Shown: positions 1 to 9,849, numbered from the stretch's first letter. The stretch is DNA of 64,000 nucleotides from CAIWHR01 sp963836265 (GCA_963836265.1 CAWIIO010000003.1:310001-374000), one strand, 5' to 3'. The notes: generated by a model from the sequence alone, not told the origin. A program made the numbers and translations.

Positions 1-882
1 TTGATCAGCGCACCGTTCGTCGGGTTCTATCCGGTATTCGTGATGAAGGCCGTCTGCTTCGCGCTGTTCGCGTGCGCGTTCAATCTTCTGCTGGGCTTCG
101 GCGGCCTCCTTTCCTTCGGACACGCGATGTTTCTCGGCACGGCCGGCTATGTGTCCGCGCACGTCGCGAAGGTCTGGGGCTTGCCGCCCGAGCTCGCGAT
201 TCTCGCGGGAACGGCGGCGTCGGCCGTACTGGGCGTCGTCGTCGGCGCGCTCGCGATCCGCCGGCAGGGAATCTACTTCGCGATGATCACGCTCGCGGTC
301 GCGCAAATGATGTTCTTCTTCTACCTGCAGACGCCATTCACTCACGGCGAAGACGGGATCCAGGCGGTACCACGCGGGCGCATGTTCGGCGTGCTCGACC
401 TGTCGCAGCAGCTCGTCGTCTACTACGTCGTGGTGGCGATCTTCCTCCTCGCCTTTCTGTTCATTCACCGCGTCATCCATTCACCGTTCGGCCAGGTGCT
501 GAAGGCGATCAAGGAGAACGAGCCGCGCGCGATCTCGCTCGGCTACGATGCCGATCGCTACAAGCTCATCGCTTTCATCCTGTCGGCGACGCTCGCCGGG
601 CTCGCCGGCGCGACCAAGGCGATCGTATTCCAGCTCGCATCGCTCACCGATGTGCACTGGACGATGTCGGGCGAGGTCGTGCTGATGGTGCTCCTTGGCG
701 GCATGGGGACGATCTTCGGTCCGGTGGTCGGGGCCTTTGTCATCATCGCGCTGGAAAACTACCTCGCTCCTTTCGGCCAGTGGGTGACGGTCATCACCGG
801 CGCGATCTTCGTCGGGTGCGTTCTCGCATTCCGCCGCGGCATCGTCGGCGAGCTCGGCGCGTGGTGGGCGAAGCGTCGTTGA
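1..882 (+). CDS. livM: Branched-chain amino acid ABC transporter permease (LivM family), possibly 5'-truncated
   Basis: Inner-membrane permease of a high-affinity branched-chain amino acid-type ABC importer. The product is highly hydrophobic with about eight membrane segments. It carries the LivM-type stretch GFGGLLSFGHAMFLG near residues 32-46, an EAA-like cytoplasmic loop (KAIKENEPRAISLGYD) near 163-178 that contacts the ATPase, and the conserved GGMGTIFGPVVGA near 236-248. Reading is open from base 1, where a TTG could serve as start. At 293 residues it is slightly short for LivM, so some N-terminal residues may lie upstream of the window. No LivH, LivF or LivG partner is visible here; they probably lie upstream. 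The substrate cannot be told from the sequence. Confidence 0.9.
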   Translation: MISAPFVGFYPVFVMKAVCFALFACAFNLLLGFGGLLSFGHAMFLGTAGYVSAHVAKVWGLPPELAILAGTAASAVLGVVVGALAIRRQGIYFAMITLAVAQMMFFFYLQTPFTHGEDGIQAVPRGRMFGVLDLSQQLVVYYVVVAIFLLAFLFIHRVIHSPFGQVLKAIKENEPRAISLGYDADRYKLIAFILSATLAGLAGATKAIVFQLASLTDVHWTMSGEVVLMVLLGGMGTIFGPVVGAFVIIALENYLAPFGQWVTVITGAIFVGCVLAFRRGIVGELGAWWAKRR

Positions 883-1451
883 GCGGGGCCCTTGCCAAGC
901 GCGCCGCGTGCATTGCGGTGGCCGCCGCTGCGCTCTTCGCCTCCGGCGCGGCGGCGGAAACCTTCGTGGTTCACTGCGGCTGCCGCGACGGAGCGCCCAA
1001 CGGCCTCTACGAGTTGCGGATGCCGAACGGCCGCCTGCGCATTGTCGGTGCCCTCGCCAAGGGCCGACGGACGGGGACCTTCATCTTCTGGGCCGCGAAC
1101 GGCGCGCGCATCGCCCTCATTCCGTACGACGACGACGTGAAGGTTGGGACCGTCGCCGTCTGGTACGAGCCGGCGCTCGCGAAAGCCGATCCGCCGCGCA
1201 AGTCCGAAACCACCTACGTCGCCGGTGTCCTGCATGGCATCAAGCGCTCGTGGCATCCGAACGGCAACCCTCGCACCGAATTTCGGTACGCGCATGGCGC
1301 GCTGGTCGAGGCCCGCGCGTGGAAAGAATCGGGCGCTCCGCTGTCCGACGCCGAGGCGAGGGCGCTGGCCGACCGCGACGTCGCCAACGACGAGCGCTTC
1401 TACGCGACGCTCGAGGCGACCATCGCGGACAACGTTCCCCGATGCGAGTGA
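879..1451 (+). CDS. Exported MORN-repeat-like protein (YwqK-like)
   Basis: Predicted secreted or periplasmic protein of unknown role. A signal peptide is clear (an alanine-rich hydrophobic core ending ASGAAAETF, residues ~8-29). The mature part has MORN/YwqK-like elements: 'NGLYELRMPNGRLRIVGAL', then a second unit with 'GVLHGIKRSWHPNGNPRTEF'. Such repeats are rich in G, Y/W and NG turns. The proposed TTG start at 879 overlaps the preceding stop (TTGA), suggesting translational coupling; in-frame GTGs at 861 and 864 are alternatives. It ends with a Cys near the C-terminus. Two further cysteines lie close after the signal peptide (HCGCRDG). The family assignment rests on repeat pattern only. 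Confidence 0.6.
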   Translation: MSGALAKRAACIAVAAAALFASGAAAETFVVHCGCRDGAPNGLYELRMPNGRLRIVGALAKGRRTGTFIFWAANGARIALIPYDDDVKVGTVAVWYEPALAKADPPRKSETTYVAGVLHGIKRSWHPNGNPRTEFRYAHGALVEARAWKESGAPLSDAEARALADRDVANDERFYATLEATIADNVPRCE

Positions 1452-1526
1452 CGCGCAGAGACTTCGGTCCCGCGGTCGCCGGCGAGCGCGGTGATCGACT
1501 CCTGTCGACCTGAGGCCTGAGCCCTG

Positions 1527-2507
1527 ATGCCGGTCTACCTCATTCGCCGCGGCTTCCAGAGCGTCGTCGTCCTTCTCGCGATGTCGCTGCTGGTCTTCGT
1601 TGGCGTATATGCGGTCGGCAACCCGGTCGACATCCTGATCGGCCCGCAGGCGGGCCCGCTCGATCGCGAGCGCGCGATCGCGGCCCTCGGCCTCGACAAG
1701 CCGCTTTGGGAGCGGTACTTCACCTTCCTGAACGGTCTTGCTCACGGCGATCTCGGCCGCTCGTTCGTGCACGGCACCTCTGCGCTGGGACTGATCCTGG
1801 AGCGGACGCCGGCGACGGTGGAGCTCGCCCTGACCGCGATCGTCATCGCGATCGTCGTCGGCATTCCGCTCGGCCTGTGGGCGGGCTTCAAACCGGAGGG
1901 GGTCGTCGGCCGCACGATCATGGCCGGCTCGATGCTCGCATTTTCGGTGCAGACGTTCTGGGCCGGCCTGATGCTGATCATGGTGTTTTCGGTGATGCTG
2001 GGCTGGCTGCCAGCGCATGGCAGAGGGCCCACGACATTGTTGTTCGGGCTGGTGCCGGTATCGTTCCAGTCGGTCGATGGCTGGAAGCACCTGATCATGC
2101 CGGCGGCCACTCTCGCGCTCTTCGATGTGGCGCTGCTGATCCGCCTCACCCGCTCCAGCACGCGCGACGCGCTGCGCCAGGGCTACGTGAAGTTCGCCCG
2201 CGCCAAGGGAATTGCGAACGGCCGCGTCATCGGTGTCCACGTGCTGCCCGGCATCCTCATTCCCACCGTCACGGTCGTCGGGCTGCAATTCGGGGCGCTG
2301 GTCGCCCTTGCGACCGTCACCGAGAGCGTGTTTGGGTGGCCGGGCATCGGCAAGCTGCTGGTCGATTCGATTGGCCTGTCCGACCGGCCCGTCATCGTCG
2401 CCTACCTGCTGGTGATCGCGACCTTCTTCGTCGCGATCAACCTGGCCGTCGACGTTCTCCGCTGGGCGCTCGATCCGCGCGTGCGACGGACGGAGAGCAG
2501 GGGCTGA
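1527..2507 (+). CDS. dppB: Peptide/nickel-type ABC transporter permease (DppB/OppB family)
   Basis: First membrane subunit of a Dpp/Opp-type importer. The 326 residues match the family length. The N-terminal part has the typical membrane helix and the 'LGLDKPLWERYFTFLNGLAHGDLG' layout around residues 55-77. The C-terminal part has the EAA loop (YVKFARAKGIANGRVIGVHV, near 220-239) and the conserved ESVFGWPGIGKLLVDSI (~267-283). It is followed immediately by the partner permease, with a TGATG-type overlap of stop and start, so the two are co-translated. No periplasmic binding protein is encoded nearby, so the ligand is unknown: peptides, glutathione, opines or nickel are all possible for the family. 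Confidence 0.9.
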   Translation: MPVYLIRRGFQSVVVLLAMSLLVFVGVYAVGNPVDILIGPQAGPLDRERAIAALGLDKPLWERYFTFLNGLAHGDLGRSFVHGTSALGLILERTPATVELALTAIVIAIVVGIPLGLWAGFKPEGVVGRTIMAGSMLAFSVQTFWAGLMLIMVFSVMLGWLPAHGRGPTTLLFGLVPVSFQSVDGWKHLIMPAATLALFDVALLIRLTRSSTRDALRQGYVKFARAKGIANGRVIGVHVLPGILIPTVTVVGLQFGALVALATVTESVFGWPGIGKLLVDSIGLSDRPVIVAYLLVIATFFVAINLAVDVLRWALDPRVRRTESRG

Positions 2508-3418
2508 TGGCGAGCGCCGCGGCCACGCCCGCTGCCCCGCGTGCCGTCGAGACGCCCCTCCGGCGGCTCGCCCGCGATTTCCGCGCGAGCCCGATCGCGG
2601 TATTCGGGCTCGCGCTCCTCGGCGTGGTCCTCTTCCTCGCGCTGTTTGCGCCGCTGATCTCGCCGCATAACCCTTACGACCCCGCGCGGCTCGGCGCGAT
2701 GGACCGTTGGCTGCCGCCCGGATCGAAATCGAGCCTTGGCGGCACCTTCTGGCTCGGCACGGACGGCCAGGGTCGCGACCTGCTTTCGGCGATCTTCTAC
2801 GGGTTGCGCATCAGCCTCTCCATCGGTATCGTCGCCACGGGCATGGCGCTCGTGATCGCCCTCGTGACGGGCCTTTCGGCCGCGCATTTCGGAGGGCGAG
2901 TCGAGGCGCTCGTCATGCGGATCGTCGATGTTCAGCTCTCGTTCCCCGCAATCCTGATCGCGTTGATGCTGATCGCGGCGCTGGGACGAGGCACCGGCGA
3001 GGTCATCGCCGCGCTCGTCATCGTGCAATGGGCCTATTGCGCCCGTGCGGTGCAACGCGCAGCGAGGGTGGAGAAACGCAAGGAATACATCGAGGCGGCG
3101 CGAGGTCTGGCGCTCTCGCCGGCGCGAATCGTCTTCCGCCACCTGGTGCCGAACTGCCTGCCGCCGACGATCGTGGTCGCAACGACGCAGGTGGCGGCGG
3201 CGATCTCGCTCGAGGCGACGCTGTCGTTTCTCGGTCTCGGGCTGCCGATTACCGACCCATCGCTGGGCGTCCTGATCGCGAATGGAGTCCCGCACCTGCT
3301 GGCAGGCGCGTACTGGGTCAGCTTCTTTCCCGGCGTCGCGCTCTTGCTCACGATCGTCGGCATCAACCTCGTCACCGACCAACTGCGCGCCGCGCTCGAT
3401 CCGAGGCTGCAGCGGTGA
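2507..3418 (+). CDS. dppC: Peptide/nickel-type ABC transporter permease (DppC/OppC family)
   Basis: Second membrane subunit of the same importer (303 residues). The ATG at 2507 shares its A with the stop codon of the upstream permease. It shows the DppC N-terminal extension with one membrane helix (~29-50), then 'LGTDGQGRDLLSAIFYGLRI' near residues 84-103, which is characteristic of the family. The EAA loop KEYIEAARGLALSPARIVFR lies near 188-207, and the C-terminal signature SLEATLSFLGLGLP lies near 233-246. Together with the preceding permease and the two ATPases downstream it makes a complete membrane machine, lacking only a binding protein. Confidence 0.92.
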   Translation: MASAAATPAAPRAVETPLRRLARDFRASPIAVFGLALLGVVLFLALFAPLISPHNPYDPARLGAMDRWLPPGSKSSLGGTFWLGTDGQGRDLLSAIFYGLRISLSIGIVATGMALVIALVTGLSAAHFGGRVEALVMRIVDVQLSFPAILIALMLIAALGRGTGEVIAALVIVQWAYCARAVQRAARVEKRKEYIEAARGLALSPARIVFRHLVPNCLPPTIVVATTQVAAAISLEATLSFLGLGLPITDPSLGVLIANGVPHLLAGAYWVSFFPGVALLLTIVGINLVTDQLRAALDPRLQR

Positions 3419-3464
3419 GGAGCGCAACGACCGCCGCAGGCGGCATGGCTAGCTGGAGTCCGGG

Positions 3465-4466
3465 ATGAGCGGGCCGCTACTCGACGTGACGGGCCTGCGC
3501 ACGCATTTCTTCACCAAGAGGGGCGTGGCGAAGGCGGTCGACGACGTTTCGTTCACCGTGGCTCGTGGAGAGATCGTCGGTCTCGTCGGCGAGTCGGGTT
3601 CGGGCAAGTCGGTGACCGCGTATTCGGTGATGGGATTGATCGACCCGCCGGGCCGCATCGTCGAGGGAAGCATCCGGTTTGGCGGCCGGGATCTGCGGCG
3701 GCTGGCGGCGGAGGAGCTGCGGCAGCTCCGCGGCAACCGCATGGCGATGATCTTCCAGGGTCCGATGACGATGCTGAACCCGGTGCTGCGAATCGACGCG
3801 CAGATGGTCGAAGCGATTCTCGCGCACGAGAAGGCGTCGCGTGCCGCCGCACTCGCCCGAGCCCGCGTGGCGCTGGTGAAAGTCGGAATTCCTGCGCCAC
3901 AGGAGGGGCTCGAAGCCTACCCGCACCAGCTTTCCCGTGGCATGCGGCAGCGCGTTGCGATCGCGATCGCGCTCCTCAACGATCCCGACCTCATCATCGC
4001 CGACGAGCCGACGACGGCGCTCGACGCCACGATCCAGGGCGGGATCCTGTTCGAGATGCAGAAGCTCGTACGCGAGAGCGGGACGGCGCTGATCTGGATT
4101 ACCCATAACCTGTCGGTCATTGCCGGTCTCGCCGATCGCGTCTGCGTGATGTACGCCGGCCGCATCGTCGAGCAGGGGACCGTGGCCGACGTGTTGTCGT
4201 GGCCGCGGCATCCTTACACGCGCGGGCTGCTCGATTCGGTGCCGTCGCGCGCGCAGCGCGGCGCGCGCCTCACCCAGATCTCCGGGATGGCGCCGTCCGC
4301 GCTGGACGTTCCCGCGGGATGCGCGTTTCGCGATCGCTGCGGGCACGCGACCGCTGCCTGCCTGGCGATGCCGGCAATGCGCCCGATCGGAGATCCCGCA
4401 AGAGGGCAGACGGTGCGGTGCCATCGCCCTTTGAGCGTACCCCTTGCCGCGGTCTCGACGCACTGA
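3465..4466 (+). CDS. dppD: Peptide ABC transporter ATP-binding protein (DppD/OppD family)
   Basis: Cytoplasmic ATPase that powers the importer. All ATPase motifs are intact: Walker A GESGSGKS (~44-51), Q-loop MIFQGPM (~97-103), signature LSRGMRQRVAIAIAL (~151-165), Walker B LIIADEPTTALD (~171-182) and the H-loop His in 'WITHNLS' (~209-215). The C-terminal oligopeptide-transporter extension carries the cysteine pattern CAFRDRC...C...C expected for the [4Fe-4S]-like site of this family. In place of the usual SGGQ the signature reads SRGM, a variant known in DppD-type proteins. It starts 46 bp after the DppC stop. Confidence 0.92.
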   Translation: MSGPLLDVTGLRTHFFTKRGVAKAVDDVSFTVARGEIVGLVGESGSGKSVTAYSVMGLIDPPGRIVEGSIRFGGRDLRRLAAEELRQLRGNRMAMIFQGPMTMLNPVLRIDAQMVEAILAHEKASRAAALARARVALVKVGIPAPQEGLEAYPHQLSRGMRQRVAIAIALLNDPDLIIADEPTTALDATIQGGILFEMQKLVRESGTALIWITHNLSVIAGLADRVCVMYAGRIVEQGTVADVLSWPRHPYTRGLLDSVPSRAQRGARLTQISGMAPSALDVPAGCAFRDRCGHATAACLAMPAMRPIGDPARGQTVRCHRPLSVPLAAVSTH

Positions 4467-4476
4467 CTGGACGGCG

Positions 4477-6139
4477 ATGGGACCGACGCTTCGCCCGCCG
4501 CTTGCGCACGCCGAGGTGGTGCCGCTGCTCGCCGACGCGCAACGCGCGCGCGCGCGCGGCAAGCGCGCGGAAGCCGCGGTGCTGCTCGAGCGGGCGCTCG
4601 CGGCGAATCCGGATCATCCCGAGGCGCTGGCCGACTACGCGCTGATCGACGCGGGCGATCCGCAGGCAGCGCTGCCGCACTATCTGCGCGCGCTCGCGGG
4701 GAACCCGAACGCCGCCGCCGTCCACAACAACCTCGGCAATCTCTACCGCGAGCTGCGGCAGCCGGCCGAGGCGCTCGCGTCGTATCGGCGCGCGCTCTCG
4801 CTCGATCCGGAGCACGCCCGCGCGTGGAGCAACATCGGCAATATCCGGAAGGACCTCGGTGACGCCGACGGCGCGATCGACGCATTCCGCCGCTCGCTCG
4901 TGCTTTCGCCCAACCGCGCGGACGTATGGAGCAACCTGCTGTTGACGCTCAATGCAGCGGAGCGGATGACGGCGGAAGCGGTCGCCGCGGAGCATCGCGC
5001 CTTCGGTCGGCACTTCGCGCCGCTGCTGCCGCCGCTGCCACCGCCGCCGCGCGACGACACGCCGCTCGAGGGACGCCGCCTCAAGGTGGGCTACGTGTCG
5101 GCCGATTTCCGCAAGCATGCCGTCGCGGCGTTCTTCCTGCCGCTCGTCGAAGCGCACGACCGGACGGCGTTCGATGTGCACTGCTACTACAACCAGCCGC
5201 GCGGCGACGAGGTGACGACGCGCATCGAGTCGCTCGCCGAGCATTTCCTGCCGGTCGCCGGAATGCCGGATCGTCGCCTGCACCGCCGCCGGCCGCAGGA
5301 AGAAAAGCGGCAGCCGGTTGGTCGGCCGTGTGCCCGTTGAGATCGATCAGGATGTCGAGCGCTCGCCGAGCGGATTCCGCCAGGACGGCATCGTTCGACT
5401 GGCGCATCACCGATGGCCATGCCGATCCCGAAGGCGGCCCGGATGCGCCGGGGCTCGAACCTCCGTGGCGGCTGCCCCGTACGATGTGGTGCTATCGTCC
5501 CTACGCTGCGGCACCGGACGTGGCGCCCCTTCCGTCCGCGACGGGCGCCGTCACCTTCGGCTGTCTCAACAATCCGGGCAAGGTGTCGCCGGCGACCCTC
5601 GACGCGTGGTCGGCCATCCTGCGCGCGGTGCCGGACAGCCGCCTGCTGCTTCTCACTTCGCCGCACCCCGGACGCGTCCTCGCGCTGTCCCGTCATTTCG
5701 CGCGGAGCGAAATTGCGCCCGATCGCATCGAATTCGTCTCCCGTGTTCCGCTGGTCGATTACCTGCGGCTGTATGCCCGGATCGACATCGCGCTCGACAC
5801 GTGGCCCTACACCGGCGGAACGACGAGTTGCGACGCGTTGTGGATGGGCGTGCCGGTGGTGTGTCTCGCCTCGGATCGCCCGTTCGCGAGAAGCGGCAGG
5901 AGCATTCTCGCGCAGCTCCGACTCGACGATCTCGTCGCCTCGACGGCAGCCCGCTACGTGTCGATCGCCTGTGAGCTTGCCGCCGATGGCGGGCGGTTGA
6001 CCCAATTGCGCGCCGAATTGCGGCCGCGAATGACGACCTCGCCGCTCACCGATGCGGTGGGTTTCGCGCGCGATTTCGAGTCTGCGCTTCGCGCCATGTG
6101 CGACGCGCGACGGGCCGGCGGAGCGCCGGGAGCCGAACG

Positions 6140-6143
<4 letters not shown>
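4477..6143 (+). pseudogene. Broken TPR / O-GlcNAc-transferase-like (GT41, SPINDLY-type) protein
   Basis: The upstream reading frame (4477 to about 5268) encodes tetratricopeptide repeats (34-residue units, e.g. 'AVHNNLGNLYRELRQPAEAL') followed by the start of a GT41 catalytic domain (LKVGYVSADFRKHAVAAFF). The downstream frame (about 5394 to 6143) resumes with FDWRITDGHADPEG and continues through the GT41 C-terminus (FGCLNNPGKVSPATLDAWSAIL; DIALDTWPYTGGTTSCDALW). The two halves are in different frames. The missing central part is found on the opposite strand between them, where DILIDLNGHTAD is readable. Intact family members add GlcNAc or fucose to Ser/Thr of proteins. As it stands only a truncated protein could be made. 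The location between two ATPase genes of a peptide transporter is unusual. Confidence 0.85.
5269..5391 (-). other. Inverted segment of the GT41-like gene (micro-inversion)
   Basis: Read on the minus strand this stretch gives DAVLAESARRALDILIDLNG followed by HTAD, which is exactly what should follow '...FLPVAGMPD' in the plus-strand frame. After one extra base near 5317-5320 it continues as NRLPLFFLRPAAVQAT, again the expected GT41 sequence. The following conserved WLGYP...TTG portion (about a dozen codons) is absent before FDWRIT resumes at 5394. So the event combined an inversion, a 1-base insertion and a short deletion. Breakpoints are placed to within a few bases, because TCG/CGA occurs at both junctions. 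A replication template switch or an assembly error would both give this picture. Confidence 0.75.
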
Positions 6144-7177
<1,034 letters not shown>

Positions 7178-7194
7178 AGCGGGCGGCCGGAACG

Positions 7195-8058
7195 ATGGCG
7201 AACCCGTCGGACGCTGCCTGCCGCCGTCATGCGCCCATGATCGAGCCGATCCCGCTCGTACTCGACTCGCCGCACTCGGGCGACGATTACCCGGAGGATT
7301 TCGACCACGCGCCGCCGCGCGCCGAAGTCAGGCGGGCCGAGGACACGCATGTCGCGCGGCTGTATCGGAGCGCGCCGCGATTCGGCGCGACGCTGCTCGA
7401 GGCGAGTTTCCCGCGGGCGTACATCGATCCCAATCGCGGACTCGCCGACATCGATCCGGAGCTGCTTGCCGATCCGTGGCCCGGGCCGGTCGCGACGTCG
7501 CGCAAGACCGCGCAAGGGATCGGTCTCGTCTGGCGATGCGCGCGGAACGGCGCGCCGATGTATGCGCGCAAGCTGGCGGTCGCCGAAGTCGAGCGGCGGA
7601 TCGAGCGCTGCTACCTGCCGTACCACGCGGCGCTCGCGGCCGAGCTCGACGCCGCACATCGTGCGTTCGGCGCGGTCTGGCACCTCGACTGTCATTCGAT
7701 GCCCGCCGTGGGCGACGCGAATGCCGACGACCCCGGCCGCGCGCGCGCCGACTTCGTGCTCGGTGACCGCGACGCCACCACCTGTGCGCCCGACTTCACG
7801 CGGATCGTCGCGTCGGTGCTCGAGGGTATGGGCTACGCGGTCGCGATCAACGACCCGTACAAGGGGGTCGAGATCGTGCGTCGCCACGGCCGGCCCGCCG
7901 GGAACAGGCACAGCCTGCAGATCGAGGTCAACCGCCGCCTGTACATGGACGAGGAGACGCTCGTCCCGAACGCCGGCTATCCGAAGCTCGAAGCCGATCT
8001 CGAGCGCCTGCTCGTCACGCTCGCGGCGTACGTGCGGCGAGAATGCGGGCTTGGCTGA
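7195..8058 (+). CDS. N-formylglutamate amidohydrolase family protein
   Basis: 287-residue cytoplasmic hydrolase of the FGase family, which removes formyl from N-formylglutamate in histidine breakdown or acts on similar N-acyl amino acids. Recognisable elements are the N-terminal DSPHSGDDYP (~25-34), SFPRAYIDPNRG (~71-82), WHLDCHSMPAVG (~162-173), whose His/Asp probably bind metal, and NDPYKGVEIVRRHGRP (~221-236). It starts 17 bp after dppF and so is probably the last gene of the peptide-transport operon. That suggests the imported substrate is an N-acylated amino acid or small peptide. No other hut genes are nearby, so histidine utilisation is not supported. Confidence 0.85.
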   Translation: MANPSDAACRRHAPMIEPIPLVLDSPHSGDDYPEDFDHAPPRAEVRRAEDTHVARLYRSAPRFGATLLEASFPRAYIDPNRGLADIDPELLADPWPGPVATSRKTAQGIGLVWRCARNGAPMYARKLAVAEVERRIERCYLPYHAALAAELDAAHRAFGAVWHLDCHSMPAVGDANADDPGRARADFVLGDRDATTCAPDFTRIVASVLEGMGYAVAINDPYKGVEIVRRHGRPAGNRHSLQIEVNRRLYMDEETLVPNAGYPKLEADLERLLVTLAAYVRRECGLG

Positions 8059-8116
8059 GCGACCATCGCGCATTGCCGTTCGAATTCCTCCTGTTCGCCG
8101 ACTCCTGACCTGTGAT

Positions 8117-8127
8117 TGGTCAGACCA
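8117..8127. promoter_or_regulatory. GntR/FadR-type operator-like palindrome upstream of tctC
   Basis: TGGTCAGACCA is a perfect 11-bp palindrome within ATTGGTCAGACCACT, the TGGT-N3-ACCA form bound by FCD-type GntR regulators (FadR, LldR and relatives). A TTGACC hexamer begins two bases further on (8130) and could be a -35 box. The tctC start lies about 100 bp downstream. Binding is inferred from the motif only; no gntR gene is seen in this window. Confidence 0.45.
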
Positions 8128-8228
8128 CTTGACCGGTTCGGGCCCCGCTGCCAAACTCCGCACGCATCGCCGTTCCGCTGCGCGTCACGGCGGGTCGCGG
8201 TCACGTTCAACGCAGCAGAGGAGGAGCC

Positions 8229-9200
8229 ATGATCCCAATGTCCCGCGCCGTCCTGCGCGCAGCCGCGGTGTGTGCGCTGCTTTTCGCGGCCGGCGCCCAG
8301 GCCGCCTATCCCGAGCGTCCGATCACATTGATTGTCCCGTGGGGCGCCGGAGGCGGCACCGACGCCACCGGCCGGATCATCGGGACGTTGCTCGAAAAAG
8401 AGCTGGGGCAGCCGGTCAACGTGGTCAACCGCACCGGCGGCAGCGGCGTGGTCGGCCACGCCGCAATCGCGTCCGCCGCCCCCGACGGCTACACGATCGG
8501 CATCATTACCGTCGAGATCGGCATGATGCACTGGCAGGGCCTCACCGACCTCACCGGCGCGTCGTACACGCCGATCGGCCTCGTCAATGCCGACCCGGCC
8601 GGCATCGAGGTCGCCGCCGATGCTCCGTACAAGACCGTCAACGACCTGCTGGCGGCGATCAAGGCCAATCCGGGCAAGCTCAAGGCATCGGGGACCGGCC
8701 AGGGCGGCATCTGGCATCTCGCGATTGCCGGCATGCTGCAGGACCTCAAGATCGATCCGGCGAGCGTGCCGTGGGTGCCGTCGAACGGCGCCGCGCCGGG
8801 ACTGCAGGACATGGTTGCCGGCGGCGTCCAGATCGCGCCGGTGTCGCTGCCGGAGGCCCGTTCGCTGATCGACGCCGGCAAGGTGAAGAGCCTCGCCATC
8901 ATGGCCGACGAACCTTCGGCGCTGTTTCCGAACGTGCCGACGTTGAAGGCCGCGACCGGCAGCAACTGGACGATGGCCGCGTGGCGCGGCATCGCAGCGC
9001 CCAAGAACATTCCGCCGGAGGCGCGCGACAAGCTCGTCGCGGCGATCCGCAAGATCGTGGCGAGCAAGGACTACACCGACTTCATGAAGCAGCGCGGTTT
9101 CGGCGTCATCTACATGGGACCGGAGGACTTCGCGAAATTCATGGCGAAATCCGATGCTGATCTCGGGGCGACGATGAAGGCCGTCGGCATCGCGAAGTAG
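8229..9200 (+). CDS. tctC: Tripartite tricarboxylate transporter substrate-binding protein (TctC/Bug family)
   Basis: Periplasmic solute receptor, 323 residues, with a signal peptide cut after AGAQA (~25). The mature protein begins AYPERPITLIVPWGAGGGTD, the hallmark of Bug proteins. Other family segments follow: VNRTGGSGVVGHAAIASA, KASGTGQGGIWHLA and the C-terminal YMGPEDFAKFMAKSDADLG. A strong ribosome site (GAGGAGG) lies just upstream. It heads a tctC-tctB-tctA set, so it should deliver a carboxylate to a real transporter, unlike the many orphan Bug genes of Burkholderiales. The ligand (citrate, tartrate, terephthalate-like acids, etc.) cannot be read from the sequence. Confidence 0.93.
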   Translation: MIPMSRAVLRAAAVCALLFAAGAQAAYPERPITLIVPWGAGGGTDATGRIIGTLLEKELGQPVNVVNRTGGSGVVGHAAIASAAPDGYTIGIITVEIGMMHWQGLTDLTGASYTPIGLVNADPAGIEVAADAPYKTVNDLLAAIKANPGKLKASGTGQGGIWHLAIAGMLQDLKIDPASVPWVPSNGAAPGLQDMVAGGVQIAPVSLPEARSLIDAGKVKSLAIMADEPSALFPNVPTLKAATGSNWTMAAWRGIAAPKNIPPEARDKLVAAIRKIVASKDYTDFMKQRGFGVIYMGPEDFAKFMAKSDADLGATMKAVGIAK

Positions 9201-9363
9201 CCACGACGGTCACAAGTCGAAGCGTCCGGCTTCGCCGGGCCGGGATCTTGCCGCGTCCCAACCGGCTGTCGACGAGGGGCAGGCGGCGCACGGGAAACAT
9301 GGACATCTGCGCGCGATGCTGCGCGGCTGACCGCCGAGCGCCGCGAACGACCATATCGCCCGC

Positions 9364-9849
9364 ATGAAACTGAACGATGCGATCTGGGGGGGGCTGTCCG
9401 TGCTGCTGGCGGCCGCCCTCCTGCTGCACGTGCGGACGTTCCCGACGATTCCCGGGCAGCAGTACGGGCCGGCGCTGTTCCCTGGTGTCATCGCCGTCGG
9501 ATTGCTGATCTGCGGCGTCGGCCTGATCCTCAAGGGCGTCGCCAGCAGGGACGCGCACGGCGCCGAGCGCCGGTGGATGGTCTTCGATCCGTGGACGCGC
9601 TCGCGCCCGCAGCTCGTGCGGCTCACAGCCGTCGTCGCGGTCAACCTGTTGTATGTCTTCTTCTCCGACCGGCTCGGCTTCATCGTGACCGGCATCATCT
9701 ACCTCGGCGTGCTGTTCGTCGCCTTCCGCGTGCGCAAGCGCTGGATCGTTCCGCTCGCGGTGGGGCTGACGCTGCTCATCCATTACGCGTTCTATCGGTT
9801 GCTTCGCGTGCCCTTGCCCTGGGGACTGCTGCAGGGAGTGGCGTGGTGA
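9364..9849 (+). CDS. tctB: Tripartite tricarboxylate transporter small membrane subunit (TctB family)
   Basis: 161-residue inner-membrane protein with four predicted helices, the usual TctB size and topology: a first helix at residues ~8-26 (WGGLSVLLAAALLLHVRTFP), a second at ~38-55, and two close helices at the C-terminus separated by VRKRW. TctB is poorly conserved, so the call relies on topology plus position between tctC and tctA. The 163-bp gap before it contains no gene. Confidence 0.85.
   Translation: MKLNDAIWGGLSVLLAAALLLHVRTFPTIPGQQYGPALFPGVIAVGLLICGVGLILKGVASRDAHGAERRWMVFDPWTRSRPQLVRLTAVVAVNLLYVFFSDRLGFIVTGIIYLGVLFVAFRVRKRWIVPLAVGLTLLIHYAFYRLLRVPLPWGLLQGVAW

Noticed and set aside
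759..2288. A 509-residue minus-strand frame over livM, the MORN-like gene and dppB
   Set aside because: No protein-like composition and opposite to three supported genes.
7349..9160. A 603-residue plus frame across the FGase and tctC genes
   Set aside because: Frame shadow joining two well-recognised genes.
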